Source of the DNA: Prolixibacteraceae bacterium
GTDB lineage: Bacteria > Bacteroidota > Bacteroidia > Bacteroidales > Prolixibacteraceae
Direction: 5' to 3'
Length of the DNA stretch: 55,434 nt
Assembly (NCBI GenBank): GCA_029975525.1
Contig: JARKOX010000108.1
Coordinates: 1-55,434 of the forward strand
This document shows, piece after piece, positions 8,528 to 16,020 of this stretch. The notes below the pieces were generated by a model. The model was not told the origin of the DNA, did no database searches, and saw nothing but the letters and a program-made list of their open reading frames with translations. The stretch's first letter is position 1; the number at the start of each line of letters is the position of its first letter. Position numbers and translations under genes: made by a program.

Positions 8528-9919
8528 TTAGAAATTGCTCACATTCAGTCTTCCTCCCGTAACACATTTTCCGGAAAGAGAACTTGTTGGAGTTGCCGAA
8601 CCAAGAATGGCTATTTTGATGTCTGAAGCAGAAGCGCCGGGATGTGTGGAGGCGTAAAGCGCCACGGCGCCGCTCACGTGGGGGGTAGCCATGGAAGTGC
8701 CGCTGTAGTTGGCATATCCCGACACAATATTTTTTCCCGATTTTTTCGGAACAGTTGAGTAGATGCCCGATCCGGGAGCCCCCAGGTCAACGGTGGTTGC
8801 GCCGTAATTGGAGAAGCTTGAGAGTGCCCCGGTGCTGGTAATGGAAGCCACTGCAATGATATTGTCGTTAGCATAGCTGGAAGGGTAGTGCGGAGAGCTG
8901 CCGTCGTTGTTAACCCCGGAATTGCCGGCTGCAGCAATAAACAGGATCCCGGCACTGTTGGCCCGTTCAATAGCTTCGAAGAGTGCTTTCGAATAGCCGC
9001 CGCCGCCCCACGAGTTGTTGGTTGCCACCAGGTTGATCCCGTGTCTGATCTTCAGGTCGGTGAAATAGTCCACCGCCTTGATGGCATTCAGGGTCGTGCC
9101 TCCCCGGTTGCCAAGAAATTTGGCGCTTAACAGTTTCACCTTCCAAACCACGCCGGCGACCCCTTTTCCGTTGCCGCCAACCGCCCCGATGGTACCGGCC
9201 ACGTGGGTGCCGTGGTCGTCGGCAGTGCCGTCAAAAACGGTGTTGTTGTTGCCATCGAAATCCCAGCCAAACACATCGTCTTTGTATCCGTTCAGGTCGT
9301 CATCAATCCCATTGCCGGGAATCTCGCCGGGATTGACGCCGGCGTTAGCCGCCAGGTCTTCGTGGGTGTACATGTATCCTTCGTCGATGATGCCGATGTA
9401 AACTGTCGACGAACCGGTGTGGTTGTTAAACCAGGCCGCTGCAGCCTGACTGCCGAACGAATTGGCCGGCGAAGTCGATGAACTGTACATGCCCCAAAGC
9501 GATCCGTTGGTGTAATAAGTGTCGTTTGAAACGGCCGTGTGGGTATAGAGGTAGTTGGGTTCGGCATACTCGATTTCAGGCAAACCCTTTGCCCGGGAAA
9601 TAGCCTCAAGTGCCGGACCGGGCAGGCTCACCAGCATAATACCCTGCTGATCGCCGATTCGCTCCATCATTTTGGTGAGCACTTTCTCTTTTACTTTTCC
9701 GCTGATTTTTTGCAAAACCAATGTTTTTTGCGCTTCGCTGACCCCGGCTTTAAACCTGACCAGTATTTCATTGGGAACCATCTGGAGGTTTTCAGCTACA
9801 GGAGCTTTTTTCAGGATCATATCATTCGAAGGGGAAAGTATTTCCTCATCTTTCTGACATCCGGATATTGCCACGATCACCAGAACGGTAAAGGATAACA
9901 GCAACAGTTTTGTTTTCAT
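8528..9919 (-). CDS. Surface-exposed subtilase lipoprotein (S8 peptidase)
   Basis: Starting at ATG 9919 (MKTKLLLLSF) the product has 463 residues. The lipobox ISGC puts the lipidated Cys at 21 and the following QKDEE matches the Bacteroidota lipoprotein export signal, so the protein is probably displayed outside the cell. Residues about 30-125 look like an inhibitor-I9-type propeptide. The catalytic triad is visible: Asp179 (IIDEG, with Glu where Thr/Ser is usual), His236 (DDHGTHVAGT) and Ser409 (SGTSMATPHV), with oxyanion Asn333 in AAAGNSG. It has no C-terminal sorting domain. It stands alone between two terminators. The substrate is unknown; nutrition or processing of surface proteins are both possible. 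Confidence 0.93.
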   Translation of the reverse strand: MKTKLLLLSFTVLVIVAISGCQKDEEILSPSNDMILKKAPVAENLQMVPNEILVRFKAGVSEAQKTLVLQKISGKVKEKVLTKMMERIGDQQGIMLVSLPGPALEAISRAKGLPEIEYAEPNYLYTHTAVSNDTYYTNGSLWGMYSSSTSPANSFGSQAAAAWFNNHTGSSTVYIGIIDEGYMYTHEDLAANAGVNPGEIPGNGIDDDLNGYKDDVFGWDFDGNNNTVFDGTADDHGTHVAGTIGAVGGNGKGVAGVVWKVKLLSAKFLGNRGGTTLNAIKAVDYFTDLKIRHGINLVATNNSWGGGGYSKALFEAIERANSAGILFIAAAGNSGVNNDGSSPHYPSSYANDNIIAVASITSTGALSSFSNYGATTVDLGAPGSGIYSTVPKKSGKNIVSGYANYSGTSMATPHVSGAVALYASTHPGASASDIKIAILGSATPTSSLSGKCVTGGRLNVSNF

Positions 9920-10089
9920 AATTCTGATTTTTAAAGGATTGTCATACAAACAAATTTACGGAATGTCAGGTTTTTGATCATCAATAAAAAGTGTTTATTT
10001 TTTATGATTTGAAATTTTTCAAGGGTTTTTCAAGGCGGGTTGTTGGTGAAAGCAGGCAAAGTGGTTTCATTTCAACAGAAGCGAAATAG

Positions 10090-10115
10090 AAAAGGCTGCC
10101 AGAAGACAGCCTTTT
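10090..10115. terminator. Terminator downstream of the 164-residue protein gene
   Basis: AAAAGGCTG pairs with CAGCCTTTT around an 8-base loop. On the minus strand the hairpin is followed by a T-rich stretch, and it lies about 40 bases after the stop at 10154. Confidence 0.8.
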
Positions 10116-10153
10116 ACAATTAGCAACAAAATATTTTAGCGGAGGTGACTCTT

Positions 10154-10648
10154 TCAGGCCACCTGGGCGAAAATCACCACGTAGTTGTGTCCATATTTTT
10201 TAGCACATTTCGGACAGGTGGTGTAATAAAAGTAATATTTCAGCACCGAGTGTCCTTTTGCGGTCACATACTGGCTGGTCTGTTTGATCCATTTGGGCAC
10301 ATCGCGGTAGGGGCCGTCGAATACTTTGGTCAGAAATGTTCCGCTGAGGGTAACATTGCTGATCCCTGCAACGGGATGCGTGACCGCCAGATAAAAATCG
10401 GAACGCCACGGTGAAGGATCGTGTGCCAGCATCAGAAAATCTTGTACCTCGGGAGCAGCTTCGGCGGCTTCGGCGGCGCTCCAGAGTTTGTTGATCGTGC
10501 GGGCAATTGAACCGGGCAGCGGGATGTGAAAGAGCTGACATACCGGCGCGGTGATGAATGGTTTCTCATTCCAGACAATCGTCTTTTCCTCCCACGGAAC
10601 CGGGTCAAACGGGGGGCAGCAAACGGATGGATCTTTATAGTTGCTCAT
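10154..10648 (-). CDS. Conserved protein of unknown function with C-terminal CxxC
   Basis: This is a soluble 164-residue protein without signal peptide. It opens with CCPPFDPVPWEEK, followed by a region compatible with a GyrI/SOUL-like ligand-binding fold (DFYLAVTHPVAG, then GTFLTKVFDGPYRDVPKW). It ends with YTTCPKCAKKYGHNYVV, a CxxC pair that could bind zinc or be redox active. Proteins of this pattern are often labelled hydrolase in databases, but I see no catalytic signature that justifies the name. It is monocistronic and ends in a terminator. A repetitive Ala/Glu tract (AAEAAEAAPE) lies in the middle. Confidence 0.75.
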   Translation of the reverse strand: MSNYKDPSVCCPPFDPVPWEEKTIVWNEKPFITAPVCQLFHIPLPGSIARTINKLWSAAEAAEAAPEVQDFLMLAHDPSPWRSDFYLAVTHPVAGISNVTLSGTFLTKVFDGPYRDVPKWIKQTSQYVTAKGHSVLKYYFYYTTCPKCAKKYGHNYVVIFAQVA

Positions 10649-10800
10649 TGGTTTAAAAATTAGGTAAATAATGGTTGATTTTTGCTTCCGGAGCCTGATA
10701 CGTGCGGTCGTTCGGATGGTTACCTTTTTGCCGGTTCTTTAACGGGCTTTCAGGGTAACTAAAAATAGCGAAGCGCTGTTTACGCTGCCGGCTATTCTTC

Positions 10801-10808
10801 TATTTTTG
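10801..10808 (+). promoter_or_regulatory. Bacteroidota -7 box for the asparaginase gene
   Basis: TATTTTTG matches TAnnTTTG exactly and lies 17 bases before the ATG at 10826, predicting a short leader of about 10 bases. A TTTA at 10779-10782, 18 bases upstream, may act as the -33 element. Confidence 0.55.
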
Positions 10809-10825
10809 TATAAAAACAGTTCAGC

Positions 10826-11824
10826 ATGACAACACGAAGAACCTTTATCCGCCGGACAGCAGCAGCCATTGCCGGCGTTTCGGTGATTTCGCGCGTAGAG
10901 GCCGGCGGTCGGCGCGAAGATAGCGGGGAACAGCTGTTTCCGGTGGTAGTTTCCACCTGGAATCACGGATTGCCGGCCAACGAAGCTGCCTGGGAGATTC
11001 TGAGAAGCGGAGGTTATGCCCTCGATGCGGTGGAAGCTGGCGTAAAAATTCCGGAAGCCGATCCCGCGGTGATGACCGTTGGTTACGGTGGGCTTCCCGA
11101 CCGCGACGGGAAGGTAACCCTCGATGCGTGCATCATGGATGAAAAAGGAGGTGCCGGGTCGGTAACTTTTTTGCAACACATCAAACATCCGATTTCGGTA
11201 GCCCGGCTGGTGATGGAAAAAACGCCCCACGTGATGCTGAGCGGCGACGGCGCGCTGCAGTTTGCGCTGGCCAATGGTTTCCGCAAAGAAAATTTGCTGA
11301 CCGATGCGGCTAAAAAGGCCTGGAAAGCGTGGCTGAAAACCGACCGCACCTTCAGGCCGGTGGTGAACATTGAAAATGAGATCCGGCAAAACCATGACAC
11401 CATCGGGATGTTGGCTGTTGACCGCCGGGGAAATATTTGCGGAGCGTGTACCACCAGCGGCATGGCTTTTAAAATGCACGGTCGGGTGGGCGATTCGCCC
11501 ATCATTGGCGCCGGTTTGTTTGTCGACGGCGATGTGGGCGGGGCCGTGGCCACCGGCTCGGGCGAGCTGGTCATGAAAACGGTGGGATCGTTTCTGGTGG
11601 TGGAACTGATGCGAAACGGCAGGAGTCCCGAGGAGGCATGCCGCGAGGCGGTAGAACGGATTGTTCATAAAATACCGGGCTACCACGAACACCAGATCGG
11701 ATACCTGGCCCTCCAAAAAGATGGACAGGTTGGGGCCTACTGTATGAAACCGGGCTTTGATTACGCCATCCGAACCGACAGCCGGAAAGAGCTGGTGCCG
11801 GTGGCATCTTACTGTTCCGAATAA
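10826..11824 (+). CDS. N4-(beta-N-acetylglucosaminyl)-L-asparaginase (glycosylasparaginase)
   Basis: The product is a 332-residue Ntn-hydrolase that cleaves the GlcNAc-Asn bond of N-glycosylated asparagine. The autoproteolysis site is Asp191/Thr192 in NHDTIGML; Thr192 becomes the N-terminal nucleophile of the beta subunit. Family-typical downstream motifs include SGMAFKMHGRVGDSPI and GDVGGAVATGSGE. The N-terminus MTTRRTFIRRTAAAIAG is a twin-arginine signal, so the enzyme is exported folded, probably to the periplasm. Length matches bacterial homologues. It has its own promoter and terminator. With the sulfatase, GH3 and protease nearby, it fits a glycoprotein-degrading repertoire, though co-regulation is not shown. 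Confidence 0.93.
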   Translation: MTTRRTFIRRTAAAIAGVSVISRVEAGGRREDSGEQLFPVVVSTWNHGLPANEAAWEILRSGGYALDAVEAGVKIPEADPAVMTVGYGGLPDRDGKVTLDACIMDEKGGAGSVTFLQHIKHPISVARLVMEKTPHVMLSGDGALQFALANGFRKENLLTDAAKKAWKAWLKTDRTFRPVVNIENEIRQNHDTIGMLAVDRRGNICGACTTSGMAFKMHGRVGDSPIIGAGLFVDGDVGGAVATGSGELVMKTVGSFLVVELMRNGRSPEEACREAVERIVHKIPGYHEHQIGYLALQKDGQVGAYCMKPGFDYAIRTDSRKELVPVASYCSE

Positions 11825-11828
11825 AAAA

Positions 11829-11846
11829 AGGGCTTCGAAAAGCCCT
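11829..11846. terminator. Bidirectional terminator between asparaginase and RRM genes
   Basis: AGGGCTT pairs with AAGCCCT around a CGAA tetraloop, flanked by A residues on the left and CTTTT on the right, directly after the asparaginase stop. It serves both converging genes. Confidence 0.85.
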
Positions 11847-11868
11847 CTTTTACCATCTCGCAGAAAAA

Positions 11869-12198
11869 TTAATATCTTCTGTTACCGTAATTGCTTCCTT
11901 TTTTCTGAAAATCAGGGGTTCTTCTCTGGAAATTTTTCCGGGGTGCAGGGCTGCTTTCGCGGGGGCGGGCTTGTTTTACAACAATCTGTTTGCCATCTAC
12001 TTCTGTTTCGTTTAACGCATTGATGGCAGCTTGGGCTTCTTCGTCGTTTTTCATTTCGACGAATCCGTAACCTTTAGAGTTTCCTGTTTCCTTGTCAAAA
12101 ATAACTTTGGCAGAAACGACTTCACCATACTCTCCGAAGAGTTCTTCCAAGTCCTGGCCAGTGGTAGCCGAACTCAGTTTTGCAACGAATAAATTCAT
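11869..12198 (-). CDS. RRM-type RNA-binding protein
   Basis: The 109-residue protein has a single RNA recognition motif: RNP2 is LFVAKL (residues 3-8) and RNP1 is KGYGFVEM (42-49). A basic, disordered tail rich in Arg, Asn, Gly and aromatic residues follows (ending GSNYGNRRY). Small RRM proteins of this architecture are abundant in Bacteroidota, where they act as global RNA chaperones that affect polysaccharide genes, in the absence of Hfq in many species. The gene is monocistronic. Its leader contains an imperfect hairpin at 12240-12268, a plausible site for cold or self regulation, which is inference. Confidence 0.93.
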   Translation of the reverse strand: MNLFVAKLSSATTGQDLEELFGEYGEVVSAKVIFDKETGNSKGYGFVEMKNDEEAQAAINALNETEVDGKQIVVKQARPRESSPAPRKNFQRRTPDFQKKGSNYGNRRY

Positions 12199-12643
12199 AA
12201 GAAATAAAACATAAAAAGTTAGAACAAAAATTAATTATTAAAAGACGGAGACTGATTCCCGTTCTTTTAATGTAAAGAAACAAACAATTTGCGAATTATT
12301 TAGTTTACAGCTCCACTTTTTTGTAAATTATTTTGGCTTTAAAGTGGTTGTATTTCAGTTTGATAAAATGCAATTTGGCGGCTGGTAACTTATGTTTTTT
12401 TTCGCCTGAAATAAGGTTTTTCCAGCAGCTGTTTTCCCTTTTTGCAGGGTTTGACATATTATTTGATTTTCAGGAAACCGGAACGGGGATCTCCGGGCCT
12501 TTTGGTCCGGCGCGGTGATTAAAACAGGCAATATTGCAGACGGTTGAGTGCATCTTTTTTAGGGGAATATCTTGCCGGCGAATAAACAATCGTGCGCGAA
12601 GCTGGTTTTGTATGGATAGTTATCAATTCAAAAAAAAATAGAA
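12199..12643. other. 445-base intergenic region between RRM and tpx genes
   Basis: The region is very AT-rich on its left side (the RRM leader and promoter) and contains no convincing gene. A 61-codon frame at 12333-12518 has no start signal or family resemblance. It must carry both the leftward RRM promoter and the rightward tpx promoter, but I see no exact TAnnTTTG box for either. Confidence 0.6.
12240..12268 (-). promoter_or_regulatory. Imperfect hairpin in the RRM gene leader
   Basis: AAAAGACGGA and TCCCGTTCTTTT are complementary apart from two single-base bulges and enclose a short loop. The hairpin lies 42 bases upstream of the RRM start. It is not followed by a T run in the transcribed direction that would make it an obvious terminator. 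Confidence 0.45.
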
Positions 12644-13159
12644 ATGGAAAAAAACAGTTCGAAAGTAACCTTTAAAGGAAATCCGGTTACCCTGCTGGGG
12701 AAAGCGGTCAAAGTTGGCGACAAAGCTCCTGCCTTTTCGGTAATCGATTCGGGATTGTCTCCCCGTTCGCTCAGTGATTATGCCGGAAAAGTAAAGGTGA
12801 TTGCCGTGTATCCTTCGATTGATACCGGCGTGTGTGCCGCCCAGAACCGAAAGTTTAACGAAATCGCTTCCGGTTTATCCGGCGAGGTGGTTGTCCTTTC
12901 GGTTTCGTGCGATCTGCCGTTTGCCCAATCGCGTTTTTGTGCTGCCGAAGGGTTGAAGCGTGTGATCACCCTTTCGGACCACAAAGAGGTTGATTTCGGG
13001 TTAAAATACGGCTTTCTGATCGAGGAGCTCCGCCTGCTGGCCCGCGGAACAGTGATTATCGACCGCAACGACGTGGTTCGCTATGTAGAATATGTTCCCG
13101 AGATTGCTCAGGAACCGGATTATGAAGCTGCCCTGCAGGTGATTCGCCAACTGGTTTAG
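12644..13159 (+). CDS. tpx: Thiol peroxidase
   Basis: This is a 171-residue atypical 2-Cys peroxiredoxin. The peroxidatic Cys64 sits in PSIDTGVCAAQNRKF, with the Tpx-specific DTxVC motif. The resolving Cys99 (QSRFCAAEG) is 35 residues later, as in characterised Tpx enzymes. It reduces lipid hydroperoxides and hydrogen peroxide using thioredoxin in the cytoplasm or periplasm; no signal peptide is visible here, so cytoplasm is more likely. Length is slightly above the usual 165-168. An intrinsic terminator follows within 50 bases. Oxidative-stress control is expected from the family but no operator is evident. Confidence 0.95.
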   Translation: MEKNSSKVTFKGNPVTLLGKAVKVGDKAPAFSVIDSGLSPRSLSDYAGKVKVIAVYPSIDTGVCAAQNRKFNEIASGLSGEVVVLSVSCDLPFAQSRFCAAEGLKRVITLSDHKEVDFGLKYGFLIEELRLLARGTVIIDRNDVVRYVEYVPEIAQEPDYEAALQVIRQLV

Positions 13160-13206
13160 CATTTTTTTAAAAGTTGTGGGTTTAAACCGTCAGCAATAAA
13201 AATAGG

Positions 13207-13231
13207 AAAGCCGGAACACTGTTCCGGCTTT
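13207..13231. terminator. Strong bidirectional terminator between tpx and tRNA-Pro
   Basis: An 11-bp perfect stem (AAAGCCGGAAC with its complement) closes a three-base loop and is followed by TATTTT in the tpx direction. It lies between converging transcripts. Confidence 0.9.
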
Positions 13232-13243
13232 TATTTTAACCTG

Positions 13244-13316
13244 TCGGGGTGACTGGACTCGAACCAGCGGCCTCGTCGTCCCGAACGACGCGCGCGACCA
13301 ACTGCGCCACACCCCG
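13244..13316 (-). tRNA. tRNA-Pro (anticodon CGG)
   Basis: The 73-base cloverleaf folds fully. The acceptor CGGGGTG pairs with CACCCCG, the D stem is GCGC/GCGC, the anticodon stem is CGTCG/CGACG with loop TTCGGGA, and the T arm is GCTGG-TTCGAGT-CCAGT. The anticodon is CGG, reading CCG proline codons. The discriminator base is A and no CCA is encoded, so it must be added enzymatically. Confidence 0.97.
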
Positions 13317-13646
13317 TCTGAATGGCGGCACAAATTTAATATTTTAGGTTGACAGCCAAACATTATTTTCAAGAAAAAACCTGAAAAAGCTGAATTCATC
13401 CGTAATTCAATCACCTGTAGCTGGTTTTGGAAATCTACAGCCGGCAGATTTTTCTGATATTTTATGCACAGGATCAATCATGTTTAATCGTTCAACAACG
13501 CTCAGAAATGTCGATATTTAAATGCCAGCGGTACCGATAATGGCCAATAGATTGGAAATTTCCGGATTTTGGGAGGTTCGTCTTGCCCGGCATTGAAAGT
13601 GGAGACTGTGGAAAAGCAGTGGGCCGTTTTCTGATATTCTGCTGGG
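13317..13646. other. 330-base region between tRNA-Pro and the secreted-protein gene
   Basis: It has no frame with a recognisable product. The part next to the tRNA must hold the leftward tRNA promoter. A short inverted repeat (CTGTAG at 13415, CTACAG at 13435) is too weak to interpret. Confidence 0.5.
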
Positions 13647-15008
13647 TCAGGGGGTGTTTTGAAAGACCAGCTCGCAGAGTCCCGCCGGCCGGTTGTGATC
13701 GGCCACGAAAATCCGGACGGTCAGTTTGCCATCGGTGATCCGCACGATTTTTTCCGACGTCCACTCCGGCATTCCGGCTTTTAAGTCGAATGTTCCGGCC
13801 GAGATTCCTTCAAACTCGACTTTTTGCCACGTGGCTTCCTGCCAGTCGCCGACACGGGCGCGCACGCGGTAAAGGCCGTTTCGGACGTTGATTTCGAAAT
13901 CGTACCACGAAACGGGATTGGTGCAGGCAGCCGGTTCTCCGGCAAACAGCGTTTTCCGGAGGCGGGCATTTCCGGATAGGCCGTCAGTCACTCCTTCCAC
14001 TCTGGCCGCCGGATTCCATGCGCCGAGCTTCCAGCCGGTGCCCGAATACTCTTCAAACGCCGAAAGGTTTTGGATGTTGCGGCCTTGTGAATTGGTCCGG
14101 CCAAACTCGATGCGCCCTTTGGTGAATGATTTCAGGAAAAACAGCTGTTGCCCATAGTAGAGTTCCATGAGCTGCGGGAAAAAGTTGACCACGTGGCTGA
14201 ACCGGTTGGCGTAAGCCGGTGCCGAGTCGGGTTTTACCACACTCAAACGAAGATACCCCCAGTTATTGTCGCCCCAGATATAACCGATGCCATCGCCCCG
14301 CTCAAGCTTCTGGTCTTTTCTGATCAGCAGGTGGCGGACATAGAGATTGTCGTAGATGTAGTAAATGCCGGGATTGGACTGGCTTTCGAGGCACACACAG
14401 GCCGTTTCGGCCAGGTCGGTGTTTTTTGTTTCGATCCATACTACCCGGCTGTTTTCGAGCGCTAATATCATGTGGCGGCGCAATCCGCGGGCCTCCTGCA
14501 TGTCGAGGTCGATGCCCGGATTTACGTTTCCGGTGAGGCTGTTCCCCGGACGGAGATACGAAAAGAGGTAACTGTCTTCCATGGCCTGCCAGGTGTAGCC
14601 GTCGGTGAAATCGACCGGGAAAATATAGTCGGCCGGGTTCAGCAGGGGATTTTCATTTTCCGACAGGCAGATTAAAGCCTCTTTTTTTAACAGGCCGTGT
14701 ACCGGATGGTTGTGCGAGAGGGATTTCACGGCCCGGTTGTCTGCAACAAAAATCCGCACGTTTTCGGTTGAAACCGGTAAGGTGCGGCGGCTCACCTCGA
14801 GCCAGAGTGTATCGCTCCCCACTCTGATCCGGTTGAAATGGTTTTCGGTGTGCAGCAACTCCACTTCGGTGTTGTTGAAAATAAAAGTTTCGCCGATATC
14901 GAGATTGACATAGGTGGCATTTCCCCACCTGAAGACAGAGGTGTCGGTTACGGCCGCATGCGCCCCCGGAATGGCCGGCAGGAAGAAAAGGAGCAGGCGT
15001 GTTGCCAT
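13647..15008 (-). CDS. Secreted protein of unknown function with C-terminal sugar-binding-like domain
   Basis: I chose ATG 15008 because it opens a signal peptide (MATRLLLFFLPAIPGAHA); the frame continues 50 codons upstream without signal-like sequence. The mature protein has about 435 residues. The N-terminal two thirds (RWGNATYVNLDIGETF onwards) are rich in beta-strand pattern, with no catalytic motif I recognise. The last 130 residues (WYDFEINVRNGLYRV, then WQKVEFEGISAGTF and GKLTVRIFV) look like the malectin/CBM-like module often attached to Bacteroidota pectin- and arabinan-active enzymes. It lies 83 bases downstream of the broken esterase on the same strand, so they may once have worked together. 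The function is unassigned. Confidence 0.7.
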   Translation of the reverse strand: MATRLLLFFLPAIPGAHAAVTDTSVFRWGNATYVNLDIGETFIFNNTEVELLHTENHFNRIRVGSDTLWLEVSRRTLPVSTENVRIFVADNRAVKSLSHNHPVHGLLKKEALICLSENENPLLNPADYIFPVDFTDGYTWQAMEDSYLFSYLRPGNSLTGNVNPGIDLDMQEARGLRRHMILALENSRVVWIETKNTDLAETACVCLESQSNPGIYYIYDNLYVRHLLIRKDQKLERGDGIGYIWGDNNWGYLRLSVVKPDSAPAYANRFSHVVNFFPQLMELYYGQQLFFLKSFTKGRIEFGRTNSQGRNIQNLSAFEEYSGTGWKLGAWNPAARVEGVTDGLSGNARLRKTLFAGEPAACTNPVSWYDFEINVRNGLYRVRARVGDWQEATWQKVEFEGISAGTFDLKAGMPEWTSEKIVRITDGKLTVRIFVADHNRPAGLCELVFQNTP

Positions 15009-15091
15009 CCTGCCGGCTATCCGGTACCTGCAGAAGAGTGCAGTCGCAGAAAAGATCCTATCCGAAAATGTTTTGTTCAAAGTCAATTTGG

Positions 15092-15976
15092 TTAGCGGTG
15101 AAAGCTTTGACGAATGAATTTTAATCCGTCGAAAAGGCCGGTCCGCCAGTACTCCCACACATGTCCGCCGTCGCGGGTCCGGTATTCGTGTGGAATATTG
15201 AGATTGCGCATTTTGACATGCAGCGCTGCGTTGCCGCGGTAGAGGAAATCGTCGTCGCCGCAGTCGATGTAAAAGCGGATCTATTTGAGTTTTTCCGGCG
15301 CAACGGAATCGAGCAGGTGGAGCGGGCTTTGGCTTTTCAGCGATTCAGTGAGGCGGTCGTTTCCGGTTAATCCGGGACCGAAAATTTTGCCGAACATGTT
15401 TTCGTACTGTCCGGCCGGCATGTTGACAAACTCCTCTTCGGTAAAGGTTCCGGAGCTGAGCGCCACACACGCAGCAAACAGGTCGGGGTTGCGCATCGAG
15501 ATTTTCAGGGCGCCGAAGCCCCCCATCGACAAGCCGGCAATGGCGCGAAACTCTTTTTTGGGCCGGATGCGGTACTGTTTTTCAATGGCCGGCATAAATT
15601 CGCGGATGAACATCTCCTCCCAGCGCTCTTTGCCGTCGTACGAGTTGCAATACCAGGACACTTTTCCGTCGGGCATCACAATGATACAGGGCGGAAAATC
15701 GCCGTTGGCAATCCCCCGGTCGGCAATCCGGTTGGCTTCGCCAAACTGGACCCAGGCGGTTTCATCGTCGGAGTAGCCGTGCAACAGGTAGAGTACCGGA
15801 TAGCTGCGCTGCGAGGTTTCGTAATCGGGAGGCAGGTAGATGGAGTATTCCACCGGGTAAGGGACAGTTTTACTTTGAAAGGTGAGGCTTTCAATCACTT
15901 TTCCGGATTGCGCCGGTACCATTTGCGGGAGGATGCCCGCACAGAAAACGAGAATTGCAGAAAGATACTTCATCAT
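15092..15976 (-). pseudogene. Secreted serine esterase (esterase D/feruloyl-esterase-like) interrupted by an in-frame TAG
   Basis: The gene reads as 294 codons with a signal peptide (MMKYLSAILVFCAGILPQ), the LLHGYSDDE oxyanion loop and the nucleophile Ser150 in AIAGLSMGGFG. A TAG at 15281-15283 (codon 232) stops translation after APEKLK. The same frame then continues without interruption for 62 codons (IRFYIDCGDDDFLY to GGHVWEYW and SFHR) to a TAA at 15092. The catalytic Asp candidate (241-243) and His272 both lie after the TAG, so the 231-residue product should be inactive. A single base change (for example AAG to TAG) would explain it. Alternatives are a sequencing error or readthrough. It sits between ggt and the secreted unknown on the same strand. 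Confidence 0.85.
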
Positions 15977-16020
15977 ATTATTTCAAGTTGATTAGATTTT
16001 GATTCATGGATTACAGCAGG

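Noticed and set aside
10739..11716. 325-codon frame antisense to the glycosylasparaginase
   Set aside because: Shadow of a gene with complete active-site motifs.
12333..12518. 61-codon frame in the tpx upstream region
   Set aside because: No start signal, and composition is that of AT-rich intergenic DNA.
13415..13440. CTGTAG/CTACAG inverted repeat in the region next to tRNA-Pro
   Set aside because: Six bases with a 14-base loop are expected by chance; no integrase or attachment-site features accompany it.
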